Source: Alicyclobacillus sacchari (GTDB lineage: Bacteria > Bacillota > Bacilli > Alicyclobacillales > Alicyclobacillaceae). Taken from it: a stretch of DNA of 64,000 nt. The stretch's first letter is position 1, and each line of letters starts with the position of its first letter. The translations under genes were made by a program, and so were the position numbers. The stretch lies in the NCBI RefSeq assembly GCF_004366795.1, contig NZ_SORF01000002.1, positions 203,886 through 267,885 on the forward strand, in the 5' to 3' direction. The notes under the pieces were generated by a model. It was given only the letters and a program-made list of their open reading frames with translations. It searched no databases and had not been told where the DNA came from. Of the stretch, positions 1-8,263 are shown in pieces.

Positions 1-341
1 TTGCCAAATGGGTCGTGAAGGTAAAAACGTTTTGCGCCTTCTAACGGTTCATCATCAATGACTTGAACACCTTTTTGGACTAGATATCGTCTGAGTTCAT
101 CCAGATGTTCCACACGGAGTGCTGGATGAGCTTTTTTAGCTGGAAGGAAGTTCGTTTGAACACCGATATGAACCTGGTGCCCACCACATTGAAACCATAC
201 ACCGCCACGCTTTTGTCGGTTTTCTGGCTTGGGGATCGCCGATCATCCTAATAGGTCACCAAAGAGCCTCCGTACCTCAGGCTCGCATCCTTCTGGAGCA
301 GCCAACTGAACATGATCAATGCCAGAGAACGTAAATGCCAT
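1..341 (-). pseudogene. VOC (glyoxalase/dioxygenase superfamily) protein, internal stop, 3' end outside window
   Basis: The reverse strand encodes a short single-domain VOC protein. The frame begins MAFTFSGIDHVQLAAPEG and continues with IPKPENRQKRGGVWFQCGG, HQVHIGV and FYLHDPFG, the usual order of metal-binding His/Glu blocks in small glyoxalase-like proteins. An in-frame TGA at 243-245 lies between LFGDLLG and SAIPKPE, where related proteins normally carry one ordinary residue. Alignment to the usual pattern continues without gap on both sides, so a single substitution is enough to explain it. An AAGAAGGGG ribosome binding site precedes the ATG at 341. The coding sequence leaves the window at position 1 before its stop. 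It is probably a recent pseudogene; a sequencing error cannot be excluded. Confidence 0.7.
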
Positions 342-372
342 ATTCATCCCCTTCTTAAAAAACCGCTAGCCT

Positions 373-1212
373 TCATATCCTTTGTTCCAGCCGTGCCACG
401 GTCACCAGTTCCAATACCCGTTGTGCCGTTTCCTCAATGGCGCGATCCGTAACGTCGATCAGCGGGCATCCGAGGTCACGTACGACGGTTTCCGCGTACA
501 ACAACTCTTCTTCGATCCGCCGCCTATCCGCATACTGGGCGTGCATGGGCAAGCCCATGTGACGCAGACGTTCACTCCGGATGCGGATCATGTTGTCCAC
601 GCGCATGGTAAAACCCACAATGCGGTCTCGAGAAATTTGCCGTAACTCGTCTGGAAGTCGCACTTCCGGTACCAAGGGTAAATTCGCGACACGCAAACCT
701 TTGTGTGCAAGAAAGACACTCACAGGTGTCTTCGATGTGCGAGACACGCCAAGTAAAACGATGTCCGCGTTTAACAATGCTCGCGGATCGCGCCCGTCAT
801 CCGCTTTCACCGCAAATTCGATAGCATCCACGCGCCTGAAATATTCGTCGTTGAGCGTATGCAGGAGCCCTGGCTGGCGCTTTGGGTGATCGTGAAACGT
901 ATCGATAAATGCCTGCATCATCGGTCCCATGATATCGACGACGCGAACGCCACGGCGAATGCTCTCCACTTTCATCATTTCGCGGAGCTCGGGCTGAACG
1001 AGCGTATATGCGATGAAGCCGCCGGACCGTTCAGCGGTTTCGACGACATCCCGAATTTCGTCCTCCGTCCGCAATTGTGCACATCGCACAATTTGCACGC
1101 GCCGCATATCAAATTGGTGGATGGCCGCCTGAACGACCGCTTCCGCCGTATCGCCAAGAGAATCGGAACACACATAAATGGTCTGCGCATCGGTACGCCG
1201 GGCCTCGCTCAT
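373..1212 (-). CDS. Pyruvate phosphate dikinase regulatory protein (PSRP/DUF299 family)
   Basis: Bifunctional serine/threonine kinase and Pi-dependent phosphorylase that inactivates and reactivates pyruvate phosphate dikinase by ADP-dependent phosphorylation of a threonine next to the catalytic histidine. About 279 residues, the family's usual size. The start IYVCSDSLGDTAEAVV and the P-loop-like GVSRTSKTP near residues 155-163 are family signatures. The frame is open to an ATG at 1230, but GGGGGA lies just inside that ATG, so 1212 (or 1218) is the better start. It overlaps the end of the CcpN-like gene, so translation is probably coupled. In Bacillus subtilis the same pair (ccpN-yqfL) is adjacent. 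Here the dikinase itself is first gene of the operon, which makes PPDK the obvious target. Confidence 0.9.
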   Translation of the reverse strand: MSEARRTDAQTIYVCSDSLGDTAEAVVQAAIHQFDMRRVQIVRCAQLRTEDEIRDVVETAERSGGFIAYTLVQPELREMMKVESIRRGVRVVDIMGPMMQAFIDTFHDHPKRQPGLLHTLNDEYFRRVDAIEFAVKADDGRDPRALLNADIVLLGVSRTSKTPVSVFLAHKGLRVANLPLVPEVRLPDELRQISRDRIVGFTMRVDNMIRIRSERLRHMGLPMHAQYADRRRIEEELLYAETVVRDLGCPLIDVTDRAIEETAQRVLELVTVARLEQRI

Positions 1213-1961
1213 CGCCATGTTGTCCCCCATTCTGCGACCAACCGTGCCAAGGTGGTCTTCGTAATACGCCCCACGACGAGCGGGCGCACATCCTCCCTAT
1301 CTTGTTTATGTACCACAGGCAGACTATCCACCTTGTATTCGATCATCCGCCTTGCGGCATCGACCACCCGATCTTCTGGCGTCACGGTCTCTATGTTCGG
1401 GTAACGCGTCATCACCATGCCAACCGGGAGTGTGGTGGCATTCGCATTGCCCAGTGTGAACTTAAGCATGTCTTTACGCGATACAACACCCTGAAGCCCA
1501 CCGTCGTCATCGGCCACAATGAGCCCTCCGACGTCTTCCAAAAACATCGTAATCACCGCGTCGTGCACCGTTGTCGTCTCCCTGACAATGACGGGCAACG
1601 ACTGGACGTCTGCGACGCGCAGGGTGTCCCACGGCGGTTTTTCGGCATCTGGACTCTCTTCGCCGAGAAAGTAGCCGACGCGCGGCTTCGCGTCGAGCTT
1701 CCCGAGCATGACGAGCAAGGACAAGTCGGATCGCAAGGTTGGGCGGCTGACACCGAGCATCTCTGCGAGTTGGTCGCCCGTTATCGGCTGGTGCGTTCGC
1801 ACGAGCCGCAAGATTTGCTGTTGACGAGGTGTGAGTTCGATGTATCTCAGCTCCTCCAACAACGTACGGCCTGGCACACGATCTGCCAGGCCGTCCAAGA
1901 TGGCCTCTTCGCCACCATTGTACACCATGTCTATCTGTCTTGATGCAAGCAAATTCCTCAA
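1209..1961 (-). CDS. CcpN-like transcriptional repressor (HTH plus two CBS domains)
   Basis: Predicted cytoplasmic repressor related to CcpN (YqzB), which represses gluconeogenic genes during growth on sugar. A winged helix at about residues 41-95 (LTPRQQQILRLV, ITGDQLAEMLGVSRPTLRSD, KPRVGYFLG) is followed by two CBS domains that probably sense nucleotides (LRVADVQSLPVIV through GVVSRKDMLKF; VMTRYPNIETVTPEDRVVDAARRM through LPVV). The longest frame starts with a TTG at 1961, four bases after the ppdK stop, and gives about 40 residues more than CcpN. A strong GGAGGAG at 1851-1857 sits just before the point where homology begins, but no ATG, GTG or TTG follows at normal spacing. The true start is therefore unresolved (1961, the ATG at 1928, or a rare codon near 1841). 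Operon position between ppdK and its regulator predicts control of that module. Confidence 0.85.
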   Translation of the reverse strand: MRNLLASRQIDMVYNGGEEAILDGLADRVPGRTLLEELRYIELTPRQQQILRLVRTHQPITGDQLAEMLGVSRPTLRSDLSLLVMLGKLDAKPRVGYFLGEESPDAEKPPWDTLRVADVQSLPVIVRETTTVHDAVITMFLEDVGGLIVADDDGGLQGVVSRKDMLKFTLGNANATTLPVGMVMTRYPNIETVTPEDRVVDAARRMIEYKVDSLPVVHKQDREDVRPLVVGRITKTTLARLVAEWGTTWR

Positions 1962-1964
1962 ACG

Positions 1965-4655
1965 TTAGCCGATCCGCTTGCGCTCCAAGGCCGCTTGTGC
2001 TGCCGCAATCCGTGCCACCGGGATGCGAAACGGCGAACAACTCACATAGTCGAGTCCAAGTTCCTCACAGAATGCAATCGACGCCGGGTCTCCTCCGTGT
2101 TCACCGCAGACGCCCGTCTTCAAATCGGGGCGGCGCGACTTACCCGACTCGACCGCCCATTGTATCAACCGTCCGACCCCGCGCGTGTCCAGCGTTTCAA
2201 ACGGATTTGAAGAGAGGATATCGCGATCGAAATAAACGTTGAGGAACTTGCCTTCAGCGTCGTCACGACTAAATGCGAATGTCATCTGTGTCAAATCGTT
2301 CGTTCCAAACGAGAAAAACGACGCATCTTCCGCAATTTCGTCCGCTGTTAACGCTGCCCGCGGCACCTCGATCATTGTTCCGATCCGAAAATCGACTGCC
2401 ACGCCAAGCTGCTCCATCACGGCCTGCCCCACCTGCTCCATGCGTTCGCGCAAGAGGCGCAGCTCCTTAGTGGAGCCGATGAGCGGAAGCATGATCTCCA
2501 ATTCGACATGGATGCCGCTTTTCATGGCTTGTGCCGCAGCGGTTACGATGGCTTCCATCTGCATGTCGTAAATCTCGGGATAGACGATGCCAAGGCGGGA
2601 ACCGCGCAGCCCCATCATGGGATTCGCTTCGCGCAGATAGCGCGCTTGGCGCAACAGTTGTTCGACTTTGTCGATTTCATTTGTGCTCGCTCCCTGTGTA
2701 CGCAACTGCTCGAGCCTTGTAGCCAATTCTTCTTCCCGCGGCAAAAACTCATGTAAGGGCGGATCGAGCAGGCGGATCGTGACAGGCAATCCGTCCATGG
2801 TGCGGAAAATCTCGGTGAAATCAGCGACTTGCAGCGGCAGCAGTTCGTCCAGCGCAGCCTTCCGCTCACTACTTTGGGTTGCCAGAATCATGCGCTGGAC
2901 GAGCGGCACCCGAGCAGGTGATAAAAACATATGTTCCGTCCGGCAGAGGCCGATGCCTTCCGCGCCAAATTCGCGCGCACGCCGCGCATCTTCAGGCGTA
3001 TCGGCATTCGCCCGAACGCGCAGGCGCCGAACTTGGTCGGCGATGGCGAGCAATTCGTTGAGTTCTTGGGCCATTTGCGCTTCGGCGAGCGTCCCCTGGC
3101 CGATGAACACCGTGCCGGTGCCGCCGTCGATCGAAACCCAATCGCCTTCCTGAAGCGTCGCCTCGCCGACACACACACTTCGTTGTGCCAACTCGATCCG
3201 CAAATCGTCGCAGCCGCAGACAGCGGGCTTGCCGATACCGCGCGCGACGACCGCCGCATGACTGGTCATCCCACCGTGCATCGTCACGACGCCTTCGGCT
3301 GCCAGCACACCATGAATGTCCTCGGGCGTCGTCTCCGGCCTCACCAAAATCACCCGCTCCCCGCGCGCTGCCCAATGAACGGCCGTATCGGCATCGAAGA
3401 CGATCCGCCCAATGGCTGCTCCGGGTGATGCTGGCAGGCCCTTTGTCAGAACCGTCAGCGAAGTGGTCGATTCCAACCGCCTGTACAGCAGTTGCCGCAA
3501 ATGTTGTGCGTCGACGCGCAGTAAAGCTTCTTGCGGTTGAATGAGTCCTTCGTGCACCATGTCGATCGCGATTTTGACTGCCGCCTGTGCCGTACGCTTG
3601 CCATTCCGCGTCTGAAGCACATATAACCTGCCACGCTCGACCGTGAACTCGACATCCTGCATGTCGCGAAACCGAGTTTCCAACTGATGTGCGACCTTGC
3701 TCAGAGCGCGGTAAACGCCGGGCATCTTCACTGCCAACTCCGCTATGGGTTGGGGTGTGCGAGTGCCCGCGACAACCTCTTCACCTTGCGCGTTGACAAG
3801 AAATTCACCAAATAGCGCGCGTTCGCCAGTGGCAGGGTGGCGCGTGAAGATCACGCCTGTTCCGCTGTCCTCGCCCATATTGCCGAAGACCATCGCTTGC
3901 ACGTTGACAGCGGTACCAAGATCCTCTGCAATCCCATGCAGCTTGTGGTATACGATCGCACGCTGGCTTCGCCACGAGCGAAACACCGCCTCAATGGCAA
4001 GTCGCAATTGCGTGTGCACATCCTGCGGGAACGGTTCACCGACGCGATCGGCATAAACGCGCAAGCATGTGGCGACAACTTCCTTCCAAGCGTCTGCCGA
4101 CAAATCGAGATCGCGTTTGCAATCATGGCGCGCTTTCGCACTCTGCAACACGTGTTCGAACGGATCGAGTGGTACCTGAAATACTACATTGGCAAACATT
4201 TGTACGAGCCGACGATAGGAGTCGTAGGCAAACGCAGGGTTTTGTGATTGATGCGCCAAAGCCCGAACGGTCGAATCGTTCAAGCCAAGATTGAGAATGG
4301 TGTCCATCATGCCTGGCATCGACACGGGCGCCCCTGAGCGCACAGAGACCAAGAGGGGTTGAAACGCATCGCCAAACCGCTTGCCCGCCGCTCGTTCGAG
4401 GCGAAGCATCGCCATGGAGACGTCGCCGAGTAGAAAGTCCGGCAAGCGTTCGCCTTGTTCCCAAAATGCCTGGCAGGCTTCGGTCGTGATTGTAAAGCCA
4501 GGGGGAACGGGCAGTCCCCACTGCACCATCTGCGCGAGATTGGCACCTTTGCCTCCCAGCCTTGCGCGCTCTCCGGGATCAGCCTGATCGAACGCATATA
4601 CCCAAATGGGATGCGCTTTCTGTTCTTGTGCGGCGACTTCGTCAATTCTCCCCAT
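1965..4655 (-). CDS. ppdK: Pyruvate, phosphate dikinase
   Basis: Reversibly converts pyruvate, ATP and Pi to phosphoenolpyruvate, AMP and PPi in the cytoplasm. Full length at 896 residues. The N-terminal ATP-grasp region shows LGGKGANLAQM and GVIFTRHPATGE. The central phosphohistidine domain has GGMTSHAAVVARG with predicted catalytic His466 and regulatory Thr464. The C-terminal PEP/pyruvate barrel includes SFGTNDLTQMTF and the active-site Cys in GVCGEHGGDP. The ATG at 4655 is preceded by GGAGGGCAGG. It is first in an operon with a CcpN-like repressor and the dedicated PPDK kinase/phosphorylase, and is divergent from glpX, which points to gluconeogenic use (PEP from pyruvate). Confidence 0.97.
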   Translation of the reverse strand: MGRIDEVAAQEQKAHPIWVYAFDQADPGERARLGGKGANLAQMVQWGLPVPPGFTITTEACQAFWEQGERLPDFLLGDVSMAMLRLERAAGKRFGDAFQPLLVSVRSGAPVSMPGMMDTILNLGLNDSTVRALAHQSQNPAFAYDSYRRLVQMFANVVFQVPLDPFEHVLQSAKARHDCKRDLDLSADAWKEVVATCLRVYADRVGEPFPQDVHTQLRLAIEAVFRSWRSQRAIVYHKLHGIAEDLGTAVNVQAMVFGNMGEDSGTGVIFTRHPATGERALFGEFLVNAQGEEVVAGTRTPQPIAELAVKMPGVYRALSKVAHQLETRFRDMQDVEFTVERGRLYVLQTRNGKRTAQAAVKIAIDMVHEGLIQPQEALLRVDAQHLRQLLYRRLESTTSLTVLTKGLPASPGAAIGRIVFDADTAVHWAARGERVILVRPETTPEDIHGVLAAEGVVTMHGGMTSHAAVVARGIGKPAVCGCDDLRIELAQRSVCVGEATLQEGDWVSIDGGTGTVFIGQGTLAEAQMAQELNELLAIADQVRRLRVRANADTPEDARRAREFGAEGIGLCRTEHMFLSPARVPLVQRMILATQSSERKAALDELLPLQVADFTEIFRTMDGLPVTIRLLDPPLHEFLPREEELATRLEQLRTQGASTNEIDKVEQLLRQARYLREANPMMGLRGSRLGIVYPEIYDMQMEAIVTAAAQAMKSGIHVELEIMLPLIGSTKELRLLRERMEQVGQAVMEQLGVAVDFRIGTMIEVPRAALTADEIAEDASFFSFGTNDLTQMTFAFSRDDAEGKFLNVYFDRDILSSNPFETLDTRGVGRLIQWAVESGKSRRPDLKTGVCGEHGGDPASIAFCEELGLDYVSCSPFRIPVARIAAAQAALERKRIG

Positions 4656-4745
4656 GACCTGCCCTCCATCTCGTTCAGCATGGAATTCTAAAGTGCATGA
4701 ATGGTTTGATACTATAGAGATAACACACTTTTAATTATGACGCAA

Positions 4746-4774
4746 TATTTACGATGTATCGTTGATTTTGACAA
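4746..4774 (-). promoter_or_regulatory. Candidate sigma-A promoter of the ppdK operon
   Basis: On the minus strand TTGTCA (4774-4769) is followed after 17 bases by TAAATA (4751-4746), about 90 bases upstream of the ppdK start. The -35 overlaps that of the opposite promoter. A sequence resembling a CcpN box as I recall its consensus (TRTGHYATAYW) lies just downstream: TGTGTTATCTC, 4727-4717, nine of eleven positions. Prediction from motif only. Confidence 0.45.
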
Positions 4775-4796
4775 CATTATGATGTCATAATAGAGA
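4768..4796 (+). promoter_or_regulatory. Candidate glpX promoter with palindromic operator in the spacer
   Basis: TTGACA at 4768-4773 is followed after 17 bases by a weak -10, TAGAGA (4791-4796). The spacer ends in TTATGATGTCATAA (4777-4790), two perfect 6-base arms around TG, a typical position for a repressor site. The rest of the 4656-4890 gap is AT-rich with no further gene. Confidence 0.4.
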
Positions 4797-4890
4797 ACAA
4801 AAGTATATCTCGTTTCTTAGGAACATTGTTCTTGTGCTGATGAGTAGTCAAAGCCCGCTGGGGTATAGCGTTCGGGAGGGAAATCGGAGC

Positions 4891-5859
4891 ATGGAGAGAG
4901 AATTGGCACTCGAGTTGGTTCGCGTAACGGAGGCCGCGGCGCTCGCATCCTGCGCATGGATTGGGCGTGGCCACAGCGACGGCGCTGACGGAGCTGCTAC
5001 CACAGCCATCCGGGAGATGTTGAAAACGGTGAATATTCGCGGCGTCGTGGTCATCGGCGAGGGCGAAATGGACGAAGCACCGATGCTTGCCCAAGGCGAA
5101 GAGGTGGGAAATGGACAAGGCCCGGCCGTCGACGTCGCCGTCGATCCGATAGAGGGAACCACGATGTTGGCGAAAGCCCTACCCAACGCCATGTCGGTCG
5201 CTGCCATCGCACCGCGAGGTCAACTGTTGGCTGCACCCGATATGTATATGGAAAAACTGGCTTGCGGGCCACGCCTTCGCGGCCTTCTTTCGCTCGACGC
5301 CCCTTTGTCCGTGACTCTGCAACAAGCCGCACAAGCGCTCGGAAAACCACTTCAAGAACTAACCGTTGCGATACTCGAGCGGGATCGGCATCGCGCACAT
5401 ATCGAACTGGCTCGCCGCCTTGGCGTGCGCGTCAAACTGCTTGCTGGCGGCGATGTGATTGGCGCCATTGCGACGGCGTTGCCGCGAGGCGGCACGGACC
5501 TGTATATCGGTTCCGGCGGTGCCCCAGAGGGCGTGCTTGCGGCGGTTGCGCTTCGTTGCCTCGGCGGCGACTTTCAAGGCCGCCTAGTTGTGCAGACACC
5601 AAACCAGCGCGAGCGATGCTTGCAGCTGGGCATCGAAGATCCCGCACGAACTTTGTCATTGCACGATCTCGCAGGACGTGATGACGCCATTTTCGCCGCG
5701 ACTGGCATTACCGATGGCGATTGGCTCAACGGCGTTACGCGCGAAGGCGACTACCTGCACACGCATTCGGTCGTGCTGCGCGCAGGCACTGGCACCATTC
5801 GCCATGTGAATGCAACCCATCATCGCCCTCTCCACGTTCGCCTAGCACAATTGGGATGA
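4891..5859 (+). CDS. glpX: Fructose-1,6-bisphosphatase class II
   Basis: Hydrolyses fructose 1,6-bisphosphate to fructose 6-phosphate, the committed step of gluconeogenesis; Mg/Mn-dependent and cytoplasmic. 322 residues, normal for GlpX. Family motifs are GEGEMDEAPML for metal and phosphate binding, VDPIEGTT of the inositol-phosphatase fold, and IGSGGAPEGVLAA near the substrate phosphate site. The frame is open further upstream, but the family start MERELALELVRVTEAAAL and the GGGAGGG site at 4874-4880 select the ATG at 4891. Divergent from the PPDK operon with overlapping promoter elements, which suggests joint regulation. Confidence 0.95.
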   Translation: MERELALELVRVTEAAALASCAWIGRGHSDGADGAATTAIREMLKTVNIRGVVVIGEGEMDEAPMLAQGEEVGNGQGPAVDVAVDPIEGTTMLAKALPNAMSVAAIAPRGQLLAAPDMYMEKLACGPRLRGLLSLDAPLSVTLQQAAQALGKPLQELTVAILERDRHRAHIELARRLGVRVKLLAGGDVIGAIATALPRGGTDLYIGSGGAPEGVLAAVALRCLGGDFQGRLVVQTPNQRERCLQLGIEDPARTLSLHDLAGRDDAIFAATGITDGDWLNGVTREGDYLHTHSVVLRAGTGTIRHVNATHHRPLHVRLAQLG

Positions 5860-5873
5860 AATGATCAAACAGC

Positions 5874-5906
5874 CTGCTTGCGGCCAACCAAGCCCGCCGC
5901 AAGCAG
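5874..5906. terminator. Bidirectional hairpin between convergent glpX and the aromatic operon
   Basis: A perfect 11-base inverted repeat, CTGCTTGCGGC (5874-5884) and GCCGCAAGCAG (5896-5906), lies between the two convergent stops. There is no clear T run on either side, so it may be a weak or factor-assisted terminator. Confidence 0.5.
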
Positions 5907-5921
5907 ACTGCCCTTACTCAA

Positions 5922-6791
5922 TCAACACGACATGTCCTTTGCCAGCAGGTGGATGGCATCCCGCGGTGAGTCATGACATGCCTTAGGCCACGCCTTTTGC
6001 CGCTCCGCCGACCAGTGCAAGCGTTTTGCAGCGCCCTCTGCCACAAGCGGTTCGACACCTGCGCTTGCCAACGTCCTTGCTGCTTCATCCATCTCGTGCG
6101 CCCGCCGTTGACCGTGCTGCATGTTGCGCTCGACGAGATACCATGCCAGCGAAGAAAGTTCGTGTTGTGGAAAGGATGCGTCAAGGGAAGCCAACATGTC
6201 ACCGGTGACCCCGTACATCTCCGCGGCGACAAGAGCCTCGATAAACAGGGCCTCAAGACCTTTGAGCACGGTACTGCGGCACATCTTCAAAGCCGCGCTC
6301 GAGCCAATCTCCCCGGCCAATACCCGAATGTTGCACCCATATGGGGTAAGCGCTGCCGCAAACGCCTCTGCCCCCGGCCCGTCTGTGACCATTGGTACAA
6401 GATGGCGATGTGGTCCAACGGCCGACATCACAGCGACTGAGGCATATAGCGCCTTCGGCTGTGCTTCGTTGACTAATTTGCCGATTTCGCGTTTTACCGC
6501 TGGTGAACAGGAATTGAGATCGGCATAAACTTGTCGGGGACTCAGGTAGGGCGCGACCGTGCGTGCCACATCGGCCGCAACGCTTGCGGTTACCATGGAC
6601 AACACCACATCCGCCTGTGTACAGACGTCTCTAGGACTGTCGACAAGCTGGACACGAGCCGCCCGTGCACGCTCCTCCATCGCGATGCTTCGCATCGCAT
6701 CATAGGCGATCATATTGGCAAGACCTGTTTCGCTTAGTCCAAGCGCGATGGTCGATGCCGCTTCACCAAAACCGATGAAACCAAGCCGCAT
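5922..6791 (-). CDS. NAD(P)-binding dehydrogenase, 6PGDH-like with DUF1932 C-terminal domain
   Basis: 289 residues. An N-terminal Rossmann fold opens with GFIGFGEAASTIALGL and has the SMVTASVAADVA loop of the 3-hydroxyisobutyrate/6-phosphogluconate dehydrogenase superfamily. The C-terminal half matches the DUF1932 (phosphogluconate dehydrogenase C-terminal-like) pattern, with KMCRSTVLKGLEALFIEAL in the place of the catalytic-lysine helix. GGGAGGG precedes the ATG at 6791, three bases after the ligK stop, so it is the last gene of the GntR-controlled operon. The substrate is unknown. From context it may oxidise a hydroxy-muconate semialdehyde or hemiacetal, the step done by the unrelated LigC in the protocatechuate 4,5 pathway, or reduce a keto acid product. 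That role is inference. Confidence 0.8.
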   Translation of the reverse strand: MRLGFIGFGEAASTIALGLSETGLANMIAYDAMRSIAMEERARAARVQLVDSPRDVCTQADVVLSMVTASVAADVARTVAPYLSPRQVYADLNSCSPAVKREIGKLVNEAQPKALYASVAVMSAVGPHRHLVPMVTDGPGAEAFAAALTPYGCNIRVLAGEIGSSAALKMCRSTVLKGLEALFIEALVAAEMYGVTGDMLASLDASFPQHELSSLAWYLVERNMQHGQRRAHEMDEAARTLASAGVEPLVAEGAAKRLHWSAERQKAWPKACHDSPRDAIHLLAKDMSC

Positions 6792-6794
6792 GGC

Positions 6795-7490
6795 TCAGCC
6801 CTCCCATTCGGATTGAGAGACCCAGATCACGCCCATCGCTTTTAGCTTTTCGCGCAGTCCGTAAATATCCAGTCCTAATTCGCGACTCTGCAGACGGGTG
6901 CGCGTCCTTTCCTCCTTTTCAATCCGTGCCTGTGCCAAGAGAGCAATCTCTGTCGCGCGTTCCTGCGGTACGCACACGACCCCGTCGGCATCCGCTACGA
7001 TGATATCACCAGGGCGCACCGTGACTCCTGCACAGACGATAGGCACGTTTACGCAACCAGGGGTCGCCTTCACCGTTCCCTGTGCACTGATCGCACGCGA
7101 CCACACCGGGAACTGTAACGCAGCCAATTCCTCCACGTCCCGCACACCTGCTTCCGTGATGAGCCCGGTGACGCCATGCGCTTTCATCGAAGTGGCGAGC
7201 AGTTCGCCAAACATGCCATCTGTCGACGGTGACGTGGTAGTGACGACGACAATGTCCCCCGGTTCGCAGACGTCGAGCGACGCATGAATCATTAAGTTGT
7301 CGCCAGGATGGCTTAAAACGGTGACCGCTGCGCCAAACGCTTTTGCGCCAGGATAAATTGGACGCATGTACGGGAACATGAGGCCACTCCGGCCCATGGC
7401 CTCGTGTAATGTCGCAACTGAATAGCTTCCAATCTGTTCAACAAGATCTTTGTTCGGTCGTCGGACGTCCGTTACAATGACAGGCTTCAT
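6795..7490 (-). CDS. ligK: 4-carboxy-4-hydroxy-2-oxoadipate aldolase-like protein (RraA/LigK/GalC family)
   Basis: Class II, divalent-metal aldolase predicted to split 4-carboxy-4-hydroxy-2-oxoadipate into pyruvate and oxaloacetate, and possibly 4-hydroxy-4-methyl-2-oxoglutarate. 231 residues, the LigK size. Family features are YSVATLHEAMGR near the N-terminus, PGDNLMIHASLD, the GVRDVEEL loop with the Arg-Asp pair used for substrate and metal binding, and DIIVADADGVVCVP. The ATG at 7490 overlaps the galB stop as ATGA, so the two are translationally coupled, as expected for consecutive enzymes. RraA-like regulators share the fold, but the LigK-type C-terminal helix and the galB neighbour favour the aldolase. 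Confidence 0.85.
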   Translation of the reverse strand: MKPVIVTDVRRPNKDLVEQIGSYSVATLHEAMGRSGLMFPYMRPIYPGAKAFGAAVTVLSHPGDNLMIHASLDVCEPGDIVVVTTTSPSTDGMFGELLATSMKAHGVTGLITEAGVRDVEELAALQFPVWSRAISAQGTVKATPGCVNVPIVCAGVTVRPGDIIVADADGVVCVPQERATEIALLAQARIEKEERTRTRLQSRELGLDIYGLREKLKAMGVIWVSQSEWEG

Positions 7491-8203
7491 ACAAACGCAC
7501 CTCCGACCGATGGGAAAACGCGTTGATAGGCCTCCGCGTACACGATGTCCTGCCCGGAATTGCGCCCCGCTTGCATGCCACGACGTTTCGCCACGTCGGT
7601 GTAGTACATCCACAGATGTTCTTGCGCTTGCATGCATTCCATAGCCTGCCGCTTTTTTTCGAAGACCGAGGTGATATCGAGGAGTAGATCGACGCGAAAC
7701 TGACACTGTTCCGGTTGATGCGGTTCAAAGGAGTACAATTGCGGTGCACCGATGGGTGGATGCTCCGATGGATATCCGTGCGCCTGTGCCAGAATGCGTG
7801 CTTCGCGAACCAGTTCCGCCGTGCGTGGGTGATCGGCGTTGTAGGGATCGACGAATGTGTGTGTCAGAATAATGTTCGGGCGATTTTCGCGAATTTCCTG
7901 AACCAAGTCGTTGCGAAGTTCCGGTGTAACATCGATGGGGTAATCGCCCACATCAAAGAACCGGATTTCTGCGCCCAAGATTGCCGCAGCCTGTTCCGCT
8001 TCGAAACGGCGCACAGATTTGATGTCCTCCAGACTCTTCCCTTCTTTCCACAGGCGGGCCGACTCGCCGCGCTCGCCAAAGGTCAAACACAGCACCCTCA
8101 CTTTCCAGCCCTGTGCACTGTGCAGCGCAATGGCACCACCTGACCGCCACACGAAATCTGCTGCATGGGCACTGACGACCAATAACGTTCCGGGTTGTGA
8201 CAT
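7487..8203 (-). CDS. galB: 4-oxalomesaconate hydratase, PIG-L family (GalB type)
   Basis: Hydrates 4-oxalomesaconate to 4-carboxy-4-hydroxy-2-oxoadipate in gallate and protocatechuate 4,5-type degradation. 238 residues. It resembles Pseudomonas putida GalB throughout: LLVVSAHAADFVWRSGGAIA, LTFGERGESARLW, FFDVGDYP, YSFEPHQPEQCQFR, LDITSVFEKK and the end NIVYAE/DIVYAEAYQRVFP. PIG-L enzymes bind a metal through the N-terminal AH-x-D region. AAGGAGG lies nine bases before the ATG at 8203; an upstream ATG at 8209 is too close to it. GalB is unrelated to LigJ, which does the same reaction in sphingomonads. Coupled to ligK by ATGA. Confidence 0.9.
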   Translation of the reverse strand: MSQPGTLLVVSAHAADFVWRSGGAIALHSAQGWKVRVLCLTFGERGESARLWKEGKSLEDIKSVRRFEAEQAAAILGAEIRFFDVGDYPIDVTPELRNDLVQEIRENRPNIILTHTFVDPYNADHPRTAELVREARILAQAHGYPSEHPPIGAPQLYSFEPHQPEQCQFRVDLLLDITSVFEKKRQAMECMQAQEHLWMYYTDVAKRRGMQAGRNSGQDIVYAEAYQRVFPSVGGAFV

Positions 8204-8263
8204 ATCCATTGTCCTCCTTCCACGCACTCAAAGCGGGAAAATAAGTGGGAAAGTTTTCTGGCC

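Noticed and set aside
1077-1943. Long plus-strand open frame (288 codons) opposite the CcpN-like gene
   Set aside because: Shadow of a clear coding sequence on the other strand; biased composition and no initiation signal.
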